DNA of 64,000 nt from Desulfopila sp. IMCC35008 (GCF_010646885.2 NZ_CP050700.1:4614501-4678500); one strand, 5' to 3'; counted from the stretch's first letter, positions 33,124-42,178 are shown. The notes: generated from the letters alone by a model not told the origin. A program made the numbers and translations.

Positions 33124-36100
33124 TTATTTAGATGTCCACCTGAACCGCTGTTTGATCGGGTCAAAAATGGTCAGAACTTTCTTGACCCCACGGTTCCCTT
33201 TATCCTGGAAGATGATATCGAGGGAACTGAGCGGATCGTTGTCCGGATTGGAAATATAGTGACGGACCGCCTCCAGTTTTCGTATGATCTCGTCTTCAGC
33301 ACGTTTTCTGAGCAATGCCTTGTGACGGATAATCTTTTCCTTGGCGGCCTCATCACGTTCGTTGTTCTGGTATTTTTTCAATTTATAGGAAATACGCAGC
33401 TCGATCAATTCCAGCAGGGTTTTCTCGTACTCGTCTCCAAGCCAGATGGTTTCAGGGACCAGATCACCAAAATATGAAACCCCTAGAACATCCTTATTCT
33501 GACTCCAGTAGCCGATAAGAAAATCGTTTTCGAGACTCTTATAATTCTGCCGGGGCATATACATCCTGCGCAGGTATTGCAGGACCTTTTCAGTTTTCAT
33601 TTTATGACCGCCGATTATCACGGAACCGCCGATCTCGTCTTTGGTCACACCCTTGGTCCAGGGCGCGCCGGTAATTCCGAAATCATTATAAATCGGGATA
33701 TGCAGTATGGCCGACAACGTGTTCAGCGCCAGGGCATACCCGGCAGACGGCCCCCCCACGTTATAAGATGCCGACAGCAACTGGTGGTGGATGGTGTACT
33801 TCGCCAGAAATTCCCCAAGCAATTTCACCATGCTGACTTCTGGCAACAGGGCCTGGAAATAGTTTTTTACGAGTGTCAACGCCTCCTGCGCTGATTGCTG
33901 GGTCATTTGTACAGCCATTTCCATCTGCGCGCCTTCACCGCCGGAGGCGGAAACAGCCCCCGTCACCAGGACTTTTTCCGGCGACAGAGAATAGGTGAGA
34001 CTGGTGGCGATCGGGAGGAGTACGCCTTCCGTTTCATTGGCACCTACACCAACAATGAAACCCTTCTGAGGTTCCCTGCTGAGTTCGGCTTCGAGAAAGT
34101 CATCCAGTTCAACCTTACCTTTTCTTGTCGGGCTCTGGGATAATTCAGATCTCGCATTCCACAGATGGGAGAGACAAAGGGGATAATCCTTATCATCATG
34201 GATCACCGCAAACCTGGCCATTGCCTCGTCATATTTTTTCAGGAACAGCTCGGGGGATTCCTTGAGGATATCCTTGAGCCCGCTGGTATCACCAAGGGCC
34301 TGAAAAATTCCGGAGAGCGTCTTTACATTGAATTTGAGGAAATTCTCCTGGTCTTCTTTTGACAGGGATGAAATCGACCTGAATTTTTTCAAGACTGTCA
34401 TCTCCGTCTCCCTGAGCGACAGGGCCTTTTCCACAAAAGCCGAGAAATCTGCCGGAGTATGGCAGATCCCCTTGGCTCCATCAATAACTTCTTTTGAAGA
34501 GAGCCCTTTCTCGACCGGAATCCCTTCCAGGGCGGCATCGACAATCCCGCTGATATCACGCTGACCTAACTGACCGGACACCTCAAGCACCTTCAACCGC
34601 TTAGATCGAATAAGTGCAGGATCAAGCAGGTCGAGCCTGTTGGTGGTGAGCACCGTTAAAACCTTGGAGAGGGGTATCTCTCCATCGATAATTGAGAGGA
34701 ACTTGTTGGTCAACCTGTCAGACGGTGCACCACCGGTGGCACTTCTTCTGGGAGCCAGCGCATCACCTTCGTCAAAAAAGACCACAGCCGGGGCAATCAT
34801 CTTGGCAATATCATATACCTTCACCAAATTTTCCACCGTACCGTCGATGGGGTTCGAGGGGTTGTGCAGGGTTGAAGGGCTGGCACTGATATCATGGATA
34901 TTCTTGTTTTCACTGAGCCAGCTTCGCACCAGAAAGGTCTTACCGCTACCCGGCGGGCCATTCAATACAACACCTTTCTCCTCGCTGATGCCGTAATGGA
35001 GGCAGTTGTTGGCCATCTCTGAAAACACATTTTTTATATCACCAACATAGTCCTCCCAGTGGGCGGTACGGTCTATACGGTTCACAACCTTTTTGAAAAG
35101 ATCACCAAAAGCATTGCGGGCCACCATCTCAAAGGCATTACGGACCAACAACCCATCATCCATATAAACCGAAGTAAAACCACCCTTGATAGCCACTATA
35201 TAACTGACCAGCTTTCGGACATAGGCGGGAGTAACGTGCAGCGCACGATCTGCAAATACCCGATACACCTTGCCCACACTGATCATCAGGTCTTCCTGGG
35301 TAATCCAGGAGATATTTGGCAGCTCTGTCTGCTCCTCCTCCGGAGCAACCCGGATATTATGCCGTATCAACTCAATACGGATAATTTCAGCCATGTTCGT
35401 TTTGTTTTGCCAATAATCGGAGACGTCGATTATCAACCCTTTCTCGGCAAAACGGCGGTATAACGCGGTGTCGAACACCTCAGGCTGATCGGACGTGGCA
35501 ATCAAAACGCAATCACGGCTACCGTTGATGATCTCGTCCAGGATAATATTAGAGGTATCGACCAGGGTCCCTTGCTGCCGCTCCACTCCACCGCCTCCGG
35601 CTGCCGTTGTCTCCTTACGGGCAAAAGCACTATGGGCTTCTTCAAGATGACGAATGGAACTCTTCATGGGATTGCCGAAGGCGCGCTTAAGATAGTTCCC
35701 CGGCTCCCCGGCAAGCGATGTCTGGAAATCATTCGGGGTGATCTTGGCAAAATCGACCTGTAAACTCTGTTCTTCGAGGTCGTTGAGGTTTCGTGCTATA
35801 CGTTTCTTGAAAATGAAACTGATGAGTGGGATCCTCGACAGTCTCTGGTACCATTTCAGCCGCTTCCGTCGTTCAATTTCCTCCACCAGTCCAGGGGCGA
35901 CATCTTCCAGGGATTTCCAGAACGGAATATTCCCCATCACCCTCGCCTTTTCCTTTGCCAGGTCGATCTCCGGACGCACCTCATCGCCGAAAAAAACCTG
36001 TTCGATAGCTTTAACCGCTGTCGCTGTCTTTCCAGAGCCACTTGTACCGATAAAAAGTATCAGGGGGGCCTGGGGGACATCCGGATCTGAAATATATTCT

Positions 36101-36534
36101 TTCCTGATATGGGCGCGGTAGACCTTCTCGAAAATCTCGGCTAACTCTGTCGGCAGATGCACTCCCGACATCTCCCGGTTAAGGAGCGCCAACATATACG
36201 CGTGATCGCTGCCGGACAACTCCTTTTCAAGGATGGCGTTCCAGGCCTTGCGCGGCGATGCCTGACCGGAGAGTTCAAATCTTTTCTGCCAATCAGTTAT
36301 AATTTCAGGATCTTTCAGGATAGTAAACGTTTCTTTCTTGCCGACAAAAAACATCCATCGCAGTCTGCTATTGAGTTTACGGATTGTATCAGACGGTGGT
36401 TTATACTGATTCAGCCGGGCCCTCATGAACTCCTTGGTTTCAAAGGTCCAGGAGGCAACAATTTCCTCAATCTCGTGAATGCGTTCTTCCGGCAGGCAGA
36501 TATGCTGAATTTTCTTGGTCAGTCTACGGGGCAT
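33124..36534 (-). CDS. Tandem-AAA Lon-type protease, 1136 residues
   Basis: A large cytoplasmic protein with two AAA ATPase modules and a Lon (S16) protease domain. Module 1 has Walker A GTSGSGKT (163-170), a Walker-B-like NIILDE (329-334) and YRRF (359-362) as possible arginine finger. Module 2 has Walker A GPPGSGKT (526-533), Walker B VVFFDEGD (584-591) and sensor-1 TTN (630-632). The protease part has the catalytic dyad in GGPSAGYA (Ser930) and IIGGHK (Lys978), spaced as in Lon. About 80 charged residues follow. There is no LonA N-terminal domain and no LonB membrane insert, so it is a separate branch. It starts 19 bases after the SPFH gene with a CCGGAGAG ribosome site, which points to a membrane-recruited protease complex analogous to FtsH with HflKC. 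Confidence 0.87.
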   Translation of the reverse strand: MPRRLTKKIQHICLPEERIHEIEEIVASWTFETKEFMRARLNQYKPPSDTIRKLNSRLRWMFFVGKKETFTILKDPEIITDWQKRFELSGQASPRKAWNAILEKELSGSDHAYMLALLNREMSGVHLPTELAEIFEKVYRAHIRKEYISDPDVPQAPLILFIGTSGSGKTATAVKAIEQVFFGDEVRPEIDLAKEKARVMGNIPFWKSLEDVAPGLVEEIERRKRLKWYQRLSRIPLISFIFKKRIARNLNDLEEQSLQVDFAKITPNDFQTSLAGEPGNYLKRAFGNPMKSSIRHLEEAHSAFARKETTAAGGGGVERQQGTLVDTSNIILDEIINGSRDCVLIATSDQPEVFDTALYRRFAEKGLIIDVSDYWQNKTNMAEIIRIELIRHNIRVAPEEEQTELPNISWITQEDLMISVGKVYRVFADRALHVTPAYVRKLVSYIVAIKGGFTSVYMDDGLLVRNAFEMVARNAFGDLFKKVVNRIDRTAHWEDYVGDIKNVFSEMANNCLHYGISEEKGVVLNGPPGSGKTFLVRSWLSENKNIHDISASPSTLHNPSNPIDGTVENLVKVYDIAKMIAPAVVFFDEGDALAPRRSATGGAPSDRLTNKFLSIIDGEIPLSKVLTVLTTNRLDLLDPALIRSKRLKVLEVSGQLGQRDISGIVDAALEGIPVEKGLSSKEVIDGAKGICHTPADFSAFVEKALSLRETEMTVLKKFRSISSLSKEDQENFLKFNVKTLSGIFQALGDTSGLKDILKESPELFLKKYDEAMARFAVIHDDKDYPLCLSHLWNARSELSQSPTRKGKVELDDFLEAELSREPQKGFIVGVGANETEGVLLPIATSLTYSLSPEKVLVTGAVSASGGEGAQMEMAVQMTQQSAQEALTLVKNYFQALLPEVSMVKLLGEFLAKYTIHHQLLSASYNVGGPSAGYALALNTLSAILHIPIYNDFGITGAPWTKGVTKDEIGGSVIIGGHKMKTEKVLQYLRRMYMPRQNYKSLENDFLIGYWSQNKDVLGVSYFGDLVPETIWLGDEYEKTLLELIELRISYKLKKYQNNERDEAAKEKIIRHKALLRKRAEDEIIRKLEAVRHYISNPDNDPLSSLDIIFQDKGNRGVKKVLTIFDPIKQRFRWTSK

Positions 36535-36552
36535 GAGCTCTCCGGAAAACTA

Positions 36553-37494
36553 TTATTCGTTCTCAGCAGCCGGTGGGGAAGCAACCGGTGCGGGCAGGGT
36601 GACAGACGGCACTTTATCCGTATTCTGGATAACCACCGTGTTCTGTCCGGTCTGGTTCTTCTCGTAGGCCGACGCCCATTTTTGCTGGACAAGGAACTGA
36701 AGCAGTGCCCGGTCGGTCGTTCCGTCCGCCCTGCCAACCACCTCTTGCAACCTGCTGATACCATCCAGATAAGCTGTATAGAGCTTGCGAATCCGGCTCG
36801 CTTCCTGATCTGCTGCGTAGTTCTCCGCCTCGGCTATGAGTTCTCTGCGCTTTTTTTCTTCAGAAGCAGCAACAAGTTTATCACCAAAACGAGTTTCCTT
36901 GAGGACAAAACTGATAACTTCAATACCGTATTTTTCCTCCAGGGTAGGGCCCCCCTGATTGATAGGGCGGGTCTTGAGTGTCGTGAAGATCTTCTCACGG
37001 ACAAGATGACGATCCCGGATGAGGTTGGCAACCGTTTCAGCCTGCAGCTCGTCTTTAACCAATCCGTCATAATCTCCCTGCAATAACAACATCGGATTCT
37101 GATTCTCAATGGCCCATGTATCCAGGCTCCTTATCCTGAAGGTGAGTGCCGCCGAAGTCCAGAGTGCTACATTTTCACTGGTGATAATACGCATGGGCTC
37201 ACTGGTGCCCCCTAAATCCATGGTCTGGTTCATCAACGTCATTTCCTGCTCGATACGGGTAAACAGAGGCAAACGTAGATGCCAGCCCACTTCAGTGACC
37301 GCCTGCCGTTTCCCACCAAGCTTTTCCAGGACCACCGCATAATTCATCTTTACCTTGAAAATGGTCTTGGTGGCATACAATGTTGCCACCAGACTGTAGA
37401 CAACAACAATAATAAGAATCAGCATGAGGAGGGAACGGCCGATCCGAATGACAAAGGATCGCTGAAACATGCTCGATACCTGCTTCTCAGACAT
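36553..37494 (-). CDS. SPFH/Band 7 membrane protein (prohibitin/HflC-like)
   Basis: About 313 residues: one N-terminal membrane helix (SLLMLILIIVVVYSLVATLYA, about 21-41), then the SPFH domain (VKMNYAVVLEKLGGKRQAVTEVGWHLRLPLFTRIEQ... and KTRPINQGGPTLEEKYGIEVISFVLKETRFG), then a long helical region (KKRRELIAEAENYAADQEASRIRKLYTAYLDGISRLQEVV), ending in a Pro/Ala-rich tail. SPFH proteins form large ring cages on the membrane around proteases such as FtsH. The start at 37494 is set by GAGGAG seven bases upstream. First gene of the operon, with a near-consensus promoter about 90 bases ahead and the tandem-AAA Lon next. Confidence 0.88.
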   Translation of the reverse strand: MSEKQVSSMFQRSFVIRIGRSLLMLILIIVVVYSLVATLYATKTIFKVKMNYAVVLEKLGGKRQAVTEVGWHLRLPLFTRIEQEMTLMNQTMDLGGTSEPMRIITSENVALWTSAALTFRIRSLDTWAIENQNPMLLLQGDYDGLVKDELQAETVANLIRDRHLVREKIFTTLKTRPINQGGPTLEEKYGIEVISFVLKETRFGDKLVAASEEKKRRELIAEAENYAADQEASRIRKLYTAYLDGISRLQEVVGRADGTTDRALLQFLVQQKWASAYEKNQTGQNTVVIQNTDKVPSVTLPAPVASPPAAENE

Positions 37495-37585
37495 AATTAC
37501 TCCTCTTAAAGACAAATGAGATCAATCTGATTGACAACATGGTTATTCATGAAATTTCGTCATACATCTGTGTATCTCCAAAAAG

Positions 37586-37613
37586 AGTATAGGAAAAACA
37601 ACACCCTTGTCAA
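37586..37613 (-). promoter_or_regulatory. Consensus promoter for the SPFH-Lon-SNF2 operon
   Basis: On the minus strand TTGACA (37613-37608) and TATACT (37591-37586) are separated by 16 bases, a near-perfect housekeeping sigma-70 promoter, about 90 bases before the SPFH start. Confidence 0.75.
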
Positions 37614-37878
37614 TCATCATCATGATTGTAGTTTATTTTAAATATTATTTATCTAATTTTCATTTAATGGTCTGGGATTTCGTTCAGGATCAAGGCACAT
37701 ACGATCATCTTGCTGCATGCATTGAACTGATATTTCGAAACTAAATATACAGGTTCCGGAGCTGGGTCACGGCGAAGTTACAGTTTTGGGTTGGAAACTA
37801 CTCGACGGAACAATCGACATTCTTTCCTTTCAGTGCTACATTCAGACCCTACTCAACAGAAGAAATATTCACCAAGAC
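37614..37878. other. Divergent intergenic region upstream of the radical SAM gene
   Basis: A+T-rich sequence with no supported gene; it separates the SPFH operon promoter from the radical SAM gene. The radical SAM frame is open back to a TTG at 37786, but that part lacks family similarity. Confidence 0.4.
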
Positions 37879-38790
37879 ATGCAACCGACAATTCACACAT
37901 TCAGCTCTCATTACCGGGAACAACACGGGGAACCGGTGGGCAAGATCCCCCTCGACATCGGTGTGACCTGTCCGAACAGGGAAGAAGGCGGTTGCATCTT
38001 TTGCCTTCCTGCAAGTTTCACCCCCGGTTATCTGGCCAGCAACGACGACATCAGTCTGCAGATCGAAAAAGGAAAGAAGAGAATTTTACGAAACAGGTTT
38101 CGTTTGTATTTTGCCTATTTTCAGCAGGAAACCTGCACGGCTGCATCACCGGCTATATTACTCGACCGGATAGGTACAGTACTCAAGGACAAGGATTGTG
38201 TTGGGCTCATTCTCTCAACGAGGCCCGACTCAATAGCAAACGAACTCCTGAAAGAGATCTCCGGGATTGTCCGTGAAAGTGGCAAGGACTGTCTTTGGGA
38301 ACTCGGTTTACAGTCGGCCCATGATACAAGCCTGCAGTTTCTTAACCGCAATCACACCGTTGACGATTTCACTCGCTGTATCAAGAGGATCAGGGAATAC
38401 AAGGTGTTTTCAACGGGAGCGCATCTTCTTTTCGGCATCCCTGGAGAAAACCGGCAAAATATGCTGGATACCCTGCAATTCGTGACTGATCTTGGCGTCC
38501 AACACCTTAAGCTTCATCATTTACAGGTGATTCACGACACCAGGCTGCACACCCTTTTCAAACGTGGCACCATTACCCTTTTCAGTAAGGAAAAGTACCT
38601 TGAATTCCTCCTTGAAGCCCTGCCACTTATTCCTCCAGACGTGGTTATTCACAGGTTGTGGACCTCTTCACACCCTGATCTGCTTGTTGCCCCTAAATGG
38701 AACATCCTGGCCACTCACCTCAGCCGTGAACTGCAGGAATTAATGAAAAACCGTAATATTTGGCAGGGCTCCACTTTTATCAAACAATGA
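37879..38790 (+). CDS. Radical SAM protein, YhcC/TIGR01212 family
   Basis: About 303 residues. The N-terminal FSSHYREQHGEPVGKIPLDIGVTCPNREEGGCIFC carries the family cysteine set for the 4Fe-4S cluster, followed by SLQIEKGKKRI, YFAYFQQETCTAA, ELGLQSAHDTSLQFLNRNHTVDDF and GAHLLFGIPGENRQNMLDTL, all typical of the YhcC-type radical SAM group. The biological reaction is not established. I take the ATG at 37879, the usual family N-terminus, although its ribosome site is weak. It is the only gene of its transcript that I can define. Confidence 0.88.
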   Translation: MQPTIHTFSSHYREQHGEPVGKIPLDIGVTCPNREEGGCIFCLPASFTPGYLASNDDISLQIEKGKKRILRNRFRLYFAYFQQETCTAASPAILLDRIGTVLKDKDCVGLILSTRPDSIANELLKEISGIVRESGKDCLWELGLQSAHDTSLQFLNRNHTVDDFTRCIKRIREYKVFSTGAHLLFGIPGENRQNMLDTLQFVTDLGVQHLKLHHLQVIHDTRLHTLFKRGTITLFSKEKYLEFLLEALPLIPPDVVIHRLWTSSHPDLLVAPKWNILATHLSRELQELMKNRNIWQGSTFIKQ

Positions 38791-38841
38791 CATCCCCACC
38801 AACAGCTTGACAATATAAATAGAAATATAACAATTTTTGAA

Positions 38842-38870
38842 TTGACCGACGGTCGGTCTTGCATTATCTT
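38842..38870 (+). promoter_or_regulatory. Promoter and TetR-type operator before the tandem tetR genes
   Basis: The palindrome GACCGACGGTCGGTC (38844-38858, perfect around one centre base) overlaps a TTGACC -35 (38842-38847) and the spacer to TATCTT (38865-38870, 17 bases). This is a classic TetR-repressor operator placement and predicts autorepression by the following regulator. Confidence 0.75.
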
Positions 38871-38909
38871 GCCTTCTCATGTCAAAGGGAGGATCCCGGG
38901 GAGAAAGGC

Positions 38910-39113
38910 ATGATGAAAGAAATTGACAGCCCGAAGAATTCAAACCTGCGCTGTATCATAGTACAGACCGCAAGAGAGTTGTTCGACTCGCAAGGTTTCG
39001 ATAATACAACCGTTCATGACCTGGTTGATCGGCTGGACATCAGCGACTCCTTATTTTGCGCATATTTTAAATCACTCGATGAACTACTAGAAATTGTATG
39101 GTCAGAATTGTAA
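38910..39113 (+). CDS. Miniature TetR-like protein, DNA-binding domain only
   Basis: A 67-residue protein that aligns with a TetR N-terminal domain and then stops: IVQTARELFDSQGFDNTTVHDLVDRLDISDSLFCAYFKSLDELLEIVWSEL. The recognition-helix motif is GTIYHYF in the downstream regulator and is SLFCAYF here, so the DNA contact residues differ. No ligand/dimerisation domain follows. Its end overlaps the start of the full-length TetR gene by 16 bases in another frame, so the pair looks like a tandem duplication in which the first copy was truncated. It could be a relic or could compete with or modulate the full regulator. Confidence 0.55.
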   Translation: MMKEIDSPKNSNLRCIIVQTARELFDSQGFDNTTVHDLVDRLDISDSLFCAYFKSLDELLEIVWSEL

Positions 39114-39730
39114 AAGATCCAAAAGAGAGAAAGGAAGAGATCGTCGCAGCGGCAGGCGAACTCTTTTTTACCAAGGGGTATGACAACACCACCATGAAAG
39201 ATGTGATGGTAAGGCTTAATATCGCTAAGGGGACCATTTACCATTATTTTGCCTCAAAAGACGAACTGCTCGAGGCGGTTATCGACAAGGTGGCCGAAGA
39301 AGAATGGCAAAGACTGCAGCTGATAGCCGAACAAACTGAAGGAACGGTTCTGGAAAGATTTAAACATCTGGTAATAGAAGGTTCCAAGAATAGCGGTGGT
39401 GACGGACATCACGACCTTATCGAACATCTGCACCAGACATCAAATGCAGGAATGCATATCCGCTTACTTGCCAAGATATTGACGATACAGGCTCCCCTTT
39501 ATGCAGAGCTGATAGTGCAGGGTTCTGAGGAAGGAACATTTCAAACCGACTCCCCTCTCGAATGCGCCGAATTCATCCTGGCCGGAGTACAATTTCTCGT
39601 CGACCTTGGTGTCTATTCCTGGAGCCAGGAACAGCTGCAGAGAAGATGGAAGGCTTTCCCCGCCATTATAGAATCGCTCCTGCAGGCACCTCAGGGATCA
39701 TTTTCCTTCCTCCATGAAATTGAACTTTAG
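39098..39730 (+). CDS. TetR/AcrR-family transcriptional regulator
   Basis: A 210-residue regulator: KERKEEIVAAAGELFFTKGYDNTTMKDVMVRLNIAKGTIYHYFASKDELLEAVIDKVAEE is a full TetR helix-turn-helix domain; the all-helical C-terminal part (about 70-205) would bind a ligand. A GACCGACGGTCGGTC operator lies upstream of the pair. It is followed after 39 bases by an outer-membrane protein gene and a DJ-1-like gene, which are likely its co-transcribed targets. Confidence 0.9.
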   Translation: MVRIVKDPKERKEEIVAAAGELFFTKGYDNTTMKDVMVRLNIAKGTIYHYFASKDELLEAVIDKVAEEEWQRLQLIAEQTEGTVLERFKHLVIEGSKNSGGDGHHDLIEHLHQTSNAGMHIRLLAKILTIQAPLYAELIVQGSEEGTFQTDSPLECAEFILAGVQFLVDLGVYSWSQEQLQRRWKAFPAIIESLLQAPQGSFSFLHEIEL

Positions 39731-39769
39731 AACAGATACCAACAACCCACAAGACCAACGAGAGCGAAA

Positions 39770-40738
39770 ATGAAAACCAAAACATTAAAAATCATTACGG
39801 TAGCCGGGCTCCTGTTTCTTTTATCACCTGCTGTCGCCGAAGAACCCAGGGCAGTTACGGGAACAGTTGGCATTGGCGGCATCGTTATCGACAGTGCCAA
39901 CAACCTGAATCCAAATGGCTCAGAAAGGCGCCTGGAAAGTCTTCAATCCGAACCGGACCGTGAAACAACGGGTATCGCTATAATCCTGCCGATGGCAACC
40001 TGGGATATCGGTCAAAAGGGTGGTGTAAAACTCTATTTCGAGACAGAACCACCTATAGATGAAGTTGGAGGGTTCGCCTTCACCCTTGGTGCAACAAATA
40101 CTATAGAAGGCGTGGGGAATCTTGATACCGCAGCTTTTTTCACTCCCTTCGAAGAAGTCTGGGAAGATCCATATGTAACAGGAGTTGACCGGGTTGAGAC
40201 AGACACCTCGAAATATGGGGTCAAGATCGGCCTGAACAGGATTATGGGCAGCGGCCTGCGCGTCAACCTCGTCTATATGAACGATGATGTGGACAACGAT
40301 GTAATAGGCAGAAGCACACCGGAACTGGCCAGGGACGGAGGTGTGTATTCACTCAATGTGAACTACTCGTACTACCCCTCTAAAACAGTTGAAATACGCC
40401 CCCGTGTCAGTATCCGCAAAGGGGATTACGACGGTAACGCCAACTCGTTTACGAAGTATAAAATAGAACTCGAAGCACGGCTCATGCTTGGCAAGGTAAT
40501 GCTTATCCCTCGGGCCTATTACAGCTACTCAGAATATGATGAAGTACACCCCATTTTTAACAGGATACGGGAAACCGACGGTTACGGCATCAGCTTGATG
40601 ACTAATTACATGGCCCCTTTCAACCTGCAGGACTGGTCCGTCATGGGCCTCTTGAGTTATAGCCGCGGGGAGAGTACTATTAACTTCTACGACACCGAGG
40701 CAATCACAGTCGGTGGCTTTCTCAACTACCACTTCTAA
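39770..40738 (+). CDS. Outer-membrane beta-barrel protein (DUF2860-like)
   Basis: A 322-residue protein with a signal peptide (MKTKTLKIITVAGLLFLLSPAVAEE), many alternating beta strands (GVYSLNVNYSYYPSKTVEIRPRVSIRKGDY; YKIELEARLMLGKVMLIPRAYYSYSEYDE) and a C-terminal phenylalanine (FLNYHF), the signature of outer-membrane barrels. It resembles DUF2860 proteins. Function unknown; porin-like uptake or efflux is possible. It is downstream of the TetR regulators with a weak GAG ribosome site and 19 bases ahead of the DJ-1 gene. Confidence 0.75.
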   Translation: MKTKTLKIITVAGLLFLLSPAVAEEPRAVTGTVGIGGIVIDSANNLNPNGSERRLESLQSEPDRETTGIAIILPMATWDIGQKGGVKLYFETEPPIDEVGGFAFTLGATNTIEGVGNLDTAAFFTPFEEVWEDPYVTGVDRVETDTSKYGVKIGLNRIMGSGLRVNLVYMNDDVDNDVIGRSTPELARDGGVYSLNVNYSYYPSKTVEIRPRVSIRKGDYDGNANSFTKYKIELEARLMLGKVMLIPRAYYSYSEYDEVHPIFNRIRETDGYGISLMTNYMAPFNLQDWSVMGLLSYSRGESTINFYDTEAITVGGFLNYHF

Positions 40739-40757
40739 CCCGGACAGGTAAAAAACC

Positions 40758-41315
40758 ATGGAAAAGAAAATTCTCGTTCCCATTGCTGACGGTACTGAAA
40801 TGATCGAGGCCCTGAGCATCGTCGATGTGTTCAGACGGGCCGGCGCCCACGTCGACCTTGCCTCCGTCGGCGAAAAAGTAACCACCTCATCCCATAACGT
40901 TCGAATTGAGGCGGATAAACTGATCGATGAATGTGTTGATGAAGAATATGACCTGGTAGCCATACCAGGCGGCATACCTGGCGCAGAAAACTTGAAAAAC
41001 TGCGACACCCTCATAAAAATACTGCATAGGCAAAACAGTGCCAACAAGTTGTATGGTGCTATCTGCGCATCCCCAGCGGTCGTGCTTGAACCCCACGGAT
41101 TACTCGAAGGCAAAAAAGCGACCTGCCATCCTCTTTTCGTTGCTGACCTCAGCAGCGATGAATGCAGCGGCATGAGCGTTGTGCTCGATCAAAACTGCGT
41201 TACCAGCCGTGGAGCAGGTACTGCTATCGACTTTTCTCTGGAATTGCTGGGTTTGGTCATGGGCGAGGAAAAGAAAAAGGAAGTTGCCAGGGGACTGGCG
41301 ATGGACCCTGCCTGA
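40758..41315 (+). CDS. DJ-1/PfpI family protein
   Basis: A 185-residue protein of the DJ-1 group (ThiJ/YajL-like): KKILVPIADGTEMIEALSIVDVFRRAGAHVDLASVG at the N-terminus, DLVAIPGGIPGAENL in the middle, the nucleophile elbow YGAICASPAVVL with the conserved cysteine (about residue 106), and VTSRGAGTAIDFSLELLGLVMG at the end. Members protect against glyoxal or oxidative damage. Likely in the TetR operon with the outer-membrane protein. Confidence 0.9.
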   Translation: MEKKILVPIADGTEMIEALSIVDVFRRAGAHVDLASVGEKVTTSSHNVRIEADKLIDECVDEEYDLVAIPGGIPGAENLKNCDTLIKILHRQNSANKLYGAICASPAVVLEPHGLLEGKKATCHPLFVADLSSDECSGMSVVLDQNCVTSRGAGTAIDFSLELLGLVMGEEKKKEVARGLAMDPA

Positions 41316-41330
41316 GAAGCTCTAGTCATT

Positions 41331-41358
41331 GAAACCAGGGGGGGGACCCTCTGGTTTC
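41331..41358. terminator. Hairpin between convergent DJ-1 and SGNH genes
   Basis: GAAACCAG and CTGGTTTC pair perfectly around a G-rich 12-base loop. It has no T-run but lies exactly between two converging stop codons. Confidence 0.45.
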
Positions 41359-41367
41359 ATTGCCAGA

Positions 41368-42057
41368 TCACCTTACAAGATAGGGAAAAATAATATTTGT
41401 CATCTTCACATACCCTGCTTCGCTGGGATGCAGTCCATCAAAGGTGAATTCAGATTTAAACAATCCATGATTGTCGATCAACTGGGAATGAAAATCCACA
41501 TAGTCCGCATCATATTGGTCTGAAAGGATTTTCAACTTAGTATTGATCTGCACAATATCTTTCAGGGAATGATTATGTATATACTTCCCCCTGACCGGCA
41601 ATAAACTGCAAAGGATCAAACTGACATCCCGGTTTGAAGCCATATCCGCCATGATCTGAATATTTTTCACTATTGCTTCAACGGATTGGCCGCTACCCAG
41701 ATCATTTATGCCAATGAGCATGACAAGCAGCCTGGGGTTTAACGACAACACATCCTGTTGAAAACGGTCGAACGCTTTTGAGGCAAATTCACCATAGACC
41801 CCTTTATTGACAATGGGCAGCAGGCCAAAAGATGGTGCCATACGCCACAAACCAATTTGTGAATCGCCAAAGAAAACTATCAGATTATCTTTATAGATCT
41901 TTTCCCGGGATAGAGTTTGTTCCCAACGCTCATTATCAATGGATGCATGTACCCTTTTTCTGTAGCGGTATATTTTCCAAATAGCAAGAGCAAGCCCGGT
42001 TGTCATGACAACAAAAGAAACAAAAGTTACTGCATAAATGATAGTACTGTTCTCCAT
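41368..42057 (-). CDS. Membrane-anchored SGNH/GDSL hydrolase
   Basis: A 229-residue protein with one N-terminal membrane helix (about 8-27) and an SGNH esterase domain: block I LIVFFGDSQIG with the catalytic serine, block III IGINDLG, and block V DGLHPSEAGYVKM with the Asp/His pair. It would deacylate or de-esterify a lipid, sugar or cell-wall group outside the membrane. It stands alone on the minus strand. Confidence 0.85.
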   Translation of the reverse strand: MENSTIIYAVTFVSFVVMTTGLALAIWKIYRYRKRVHASIDNERWEQTLSREKIYKDNLIVFFGDSQIGLWRMAPSFGLLPIVNKGVYGEFASKAFDRFQQDVLSLNPRLLVMLIGINDLGSGQSVEAIVKNIQIMADMASNRDVSLILCSLLPVRGKYIHNHSLKDIVQINTKLKILSDQYDADYVDFHSQLIDNHGLFKSEFTFDGLHPSEAGYVKMTNIIFPYLVR

Positions 42058-42178
42058 ATAAATCGTTTCCTGCCGTTCAAATCAGTCAGGATGAAACCGA
42101 CGAACCTACCTGGTGCCCAACCGAAAAATATCGAGGGTAAAACTTCTGTTGCAACACTCGTTTTTTTGTCCCCTCGCC

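Noticed and set aside
33124..36534. BREX-type Lon-like protein (BrxL) or another defence role
   Set aside because: It has two full AAA modules and a membrane SPFH partner; no methyltransferase, PglZ or other BREX gene is near.
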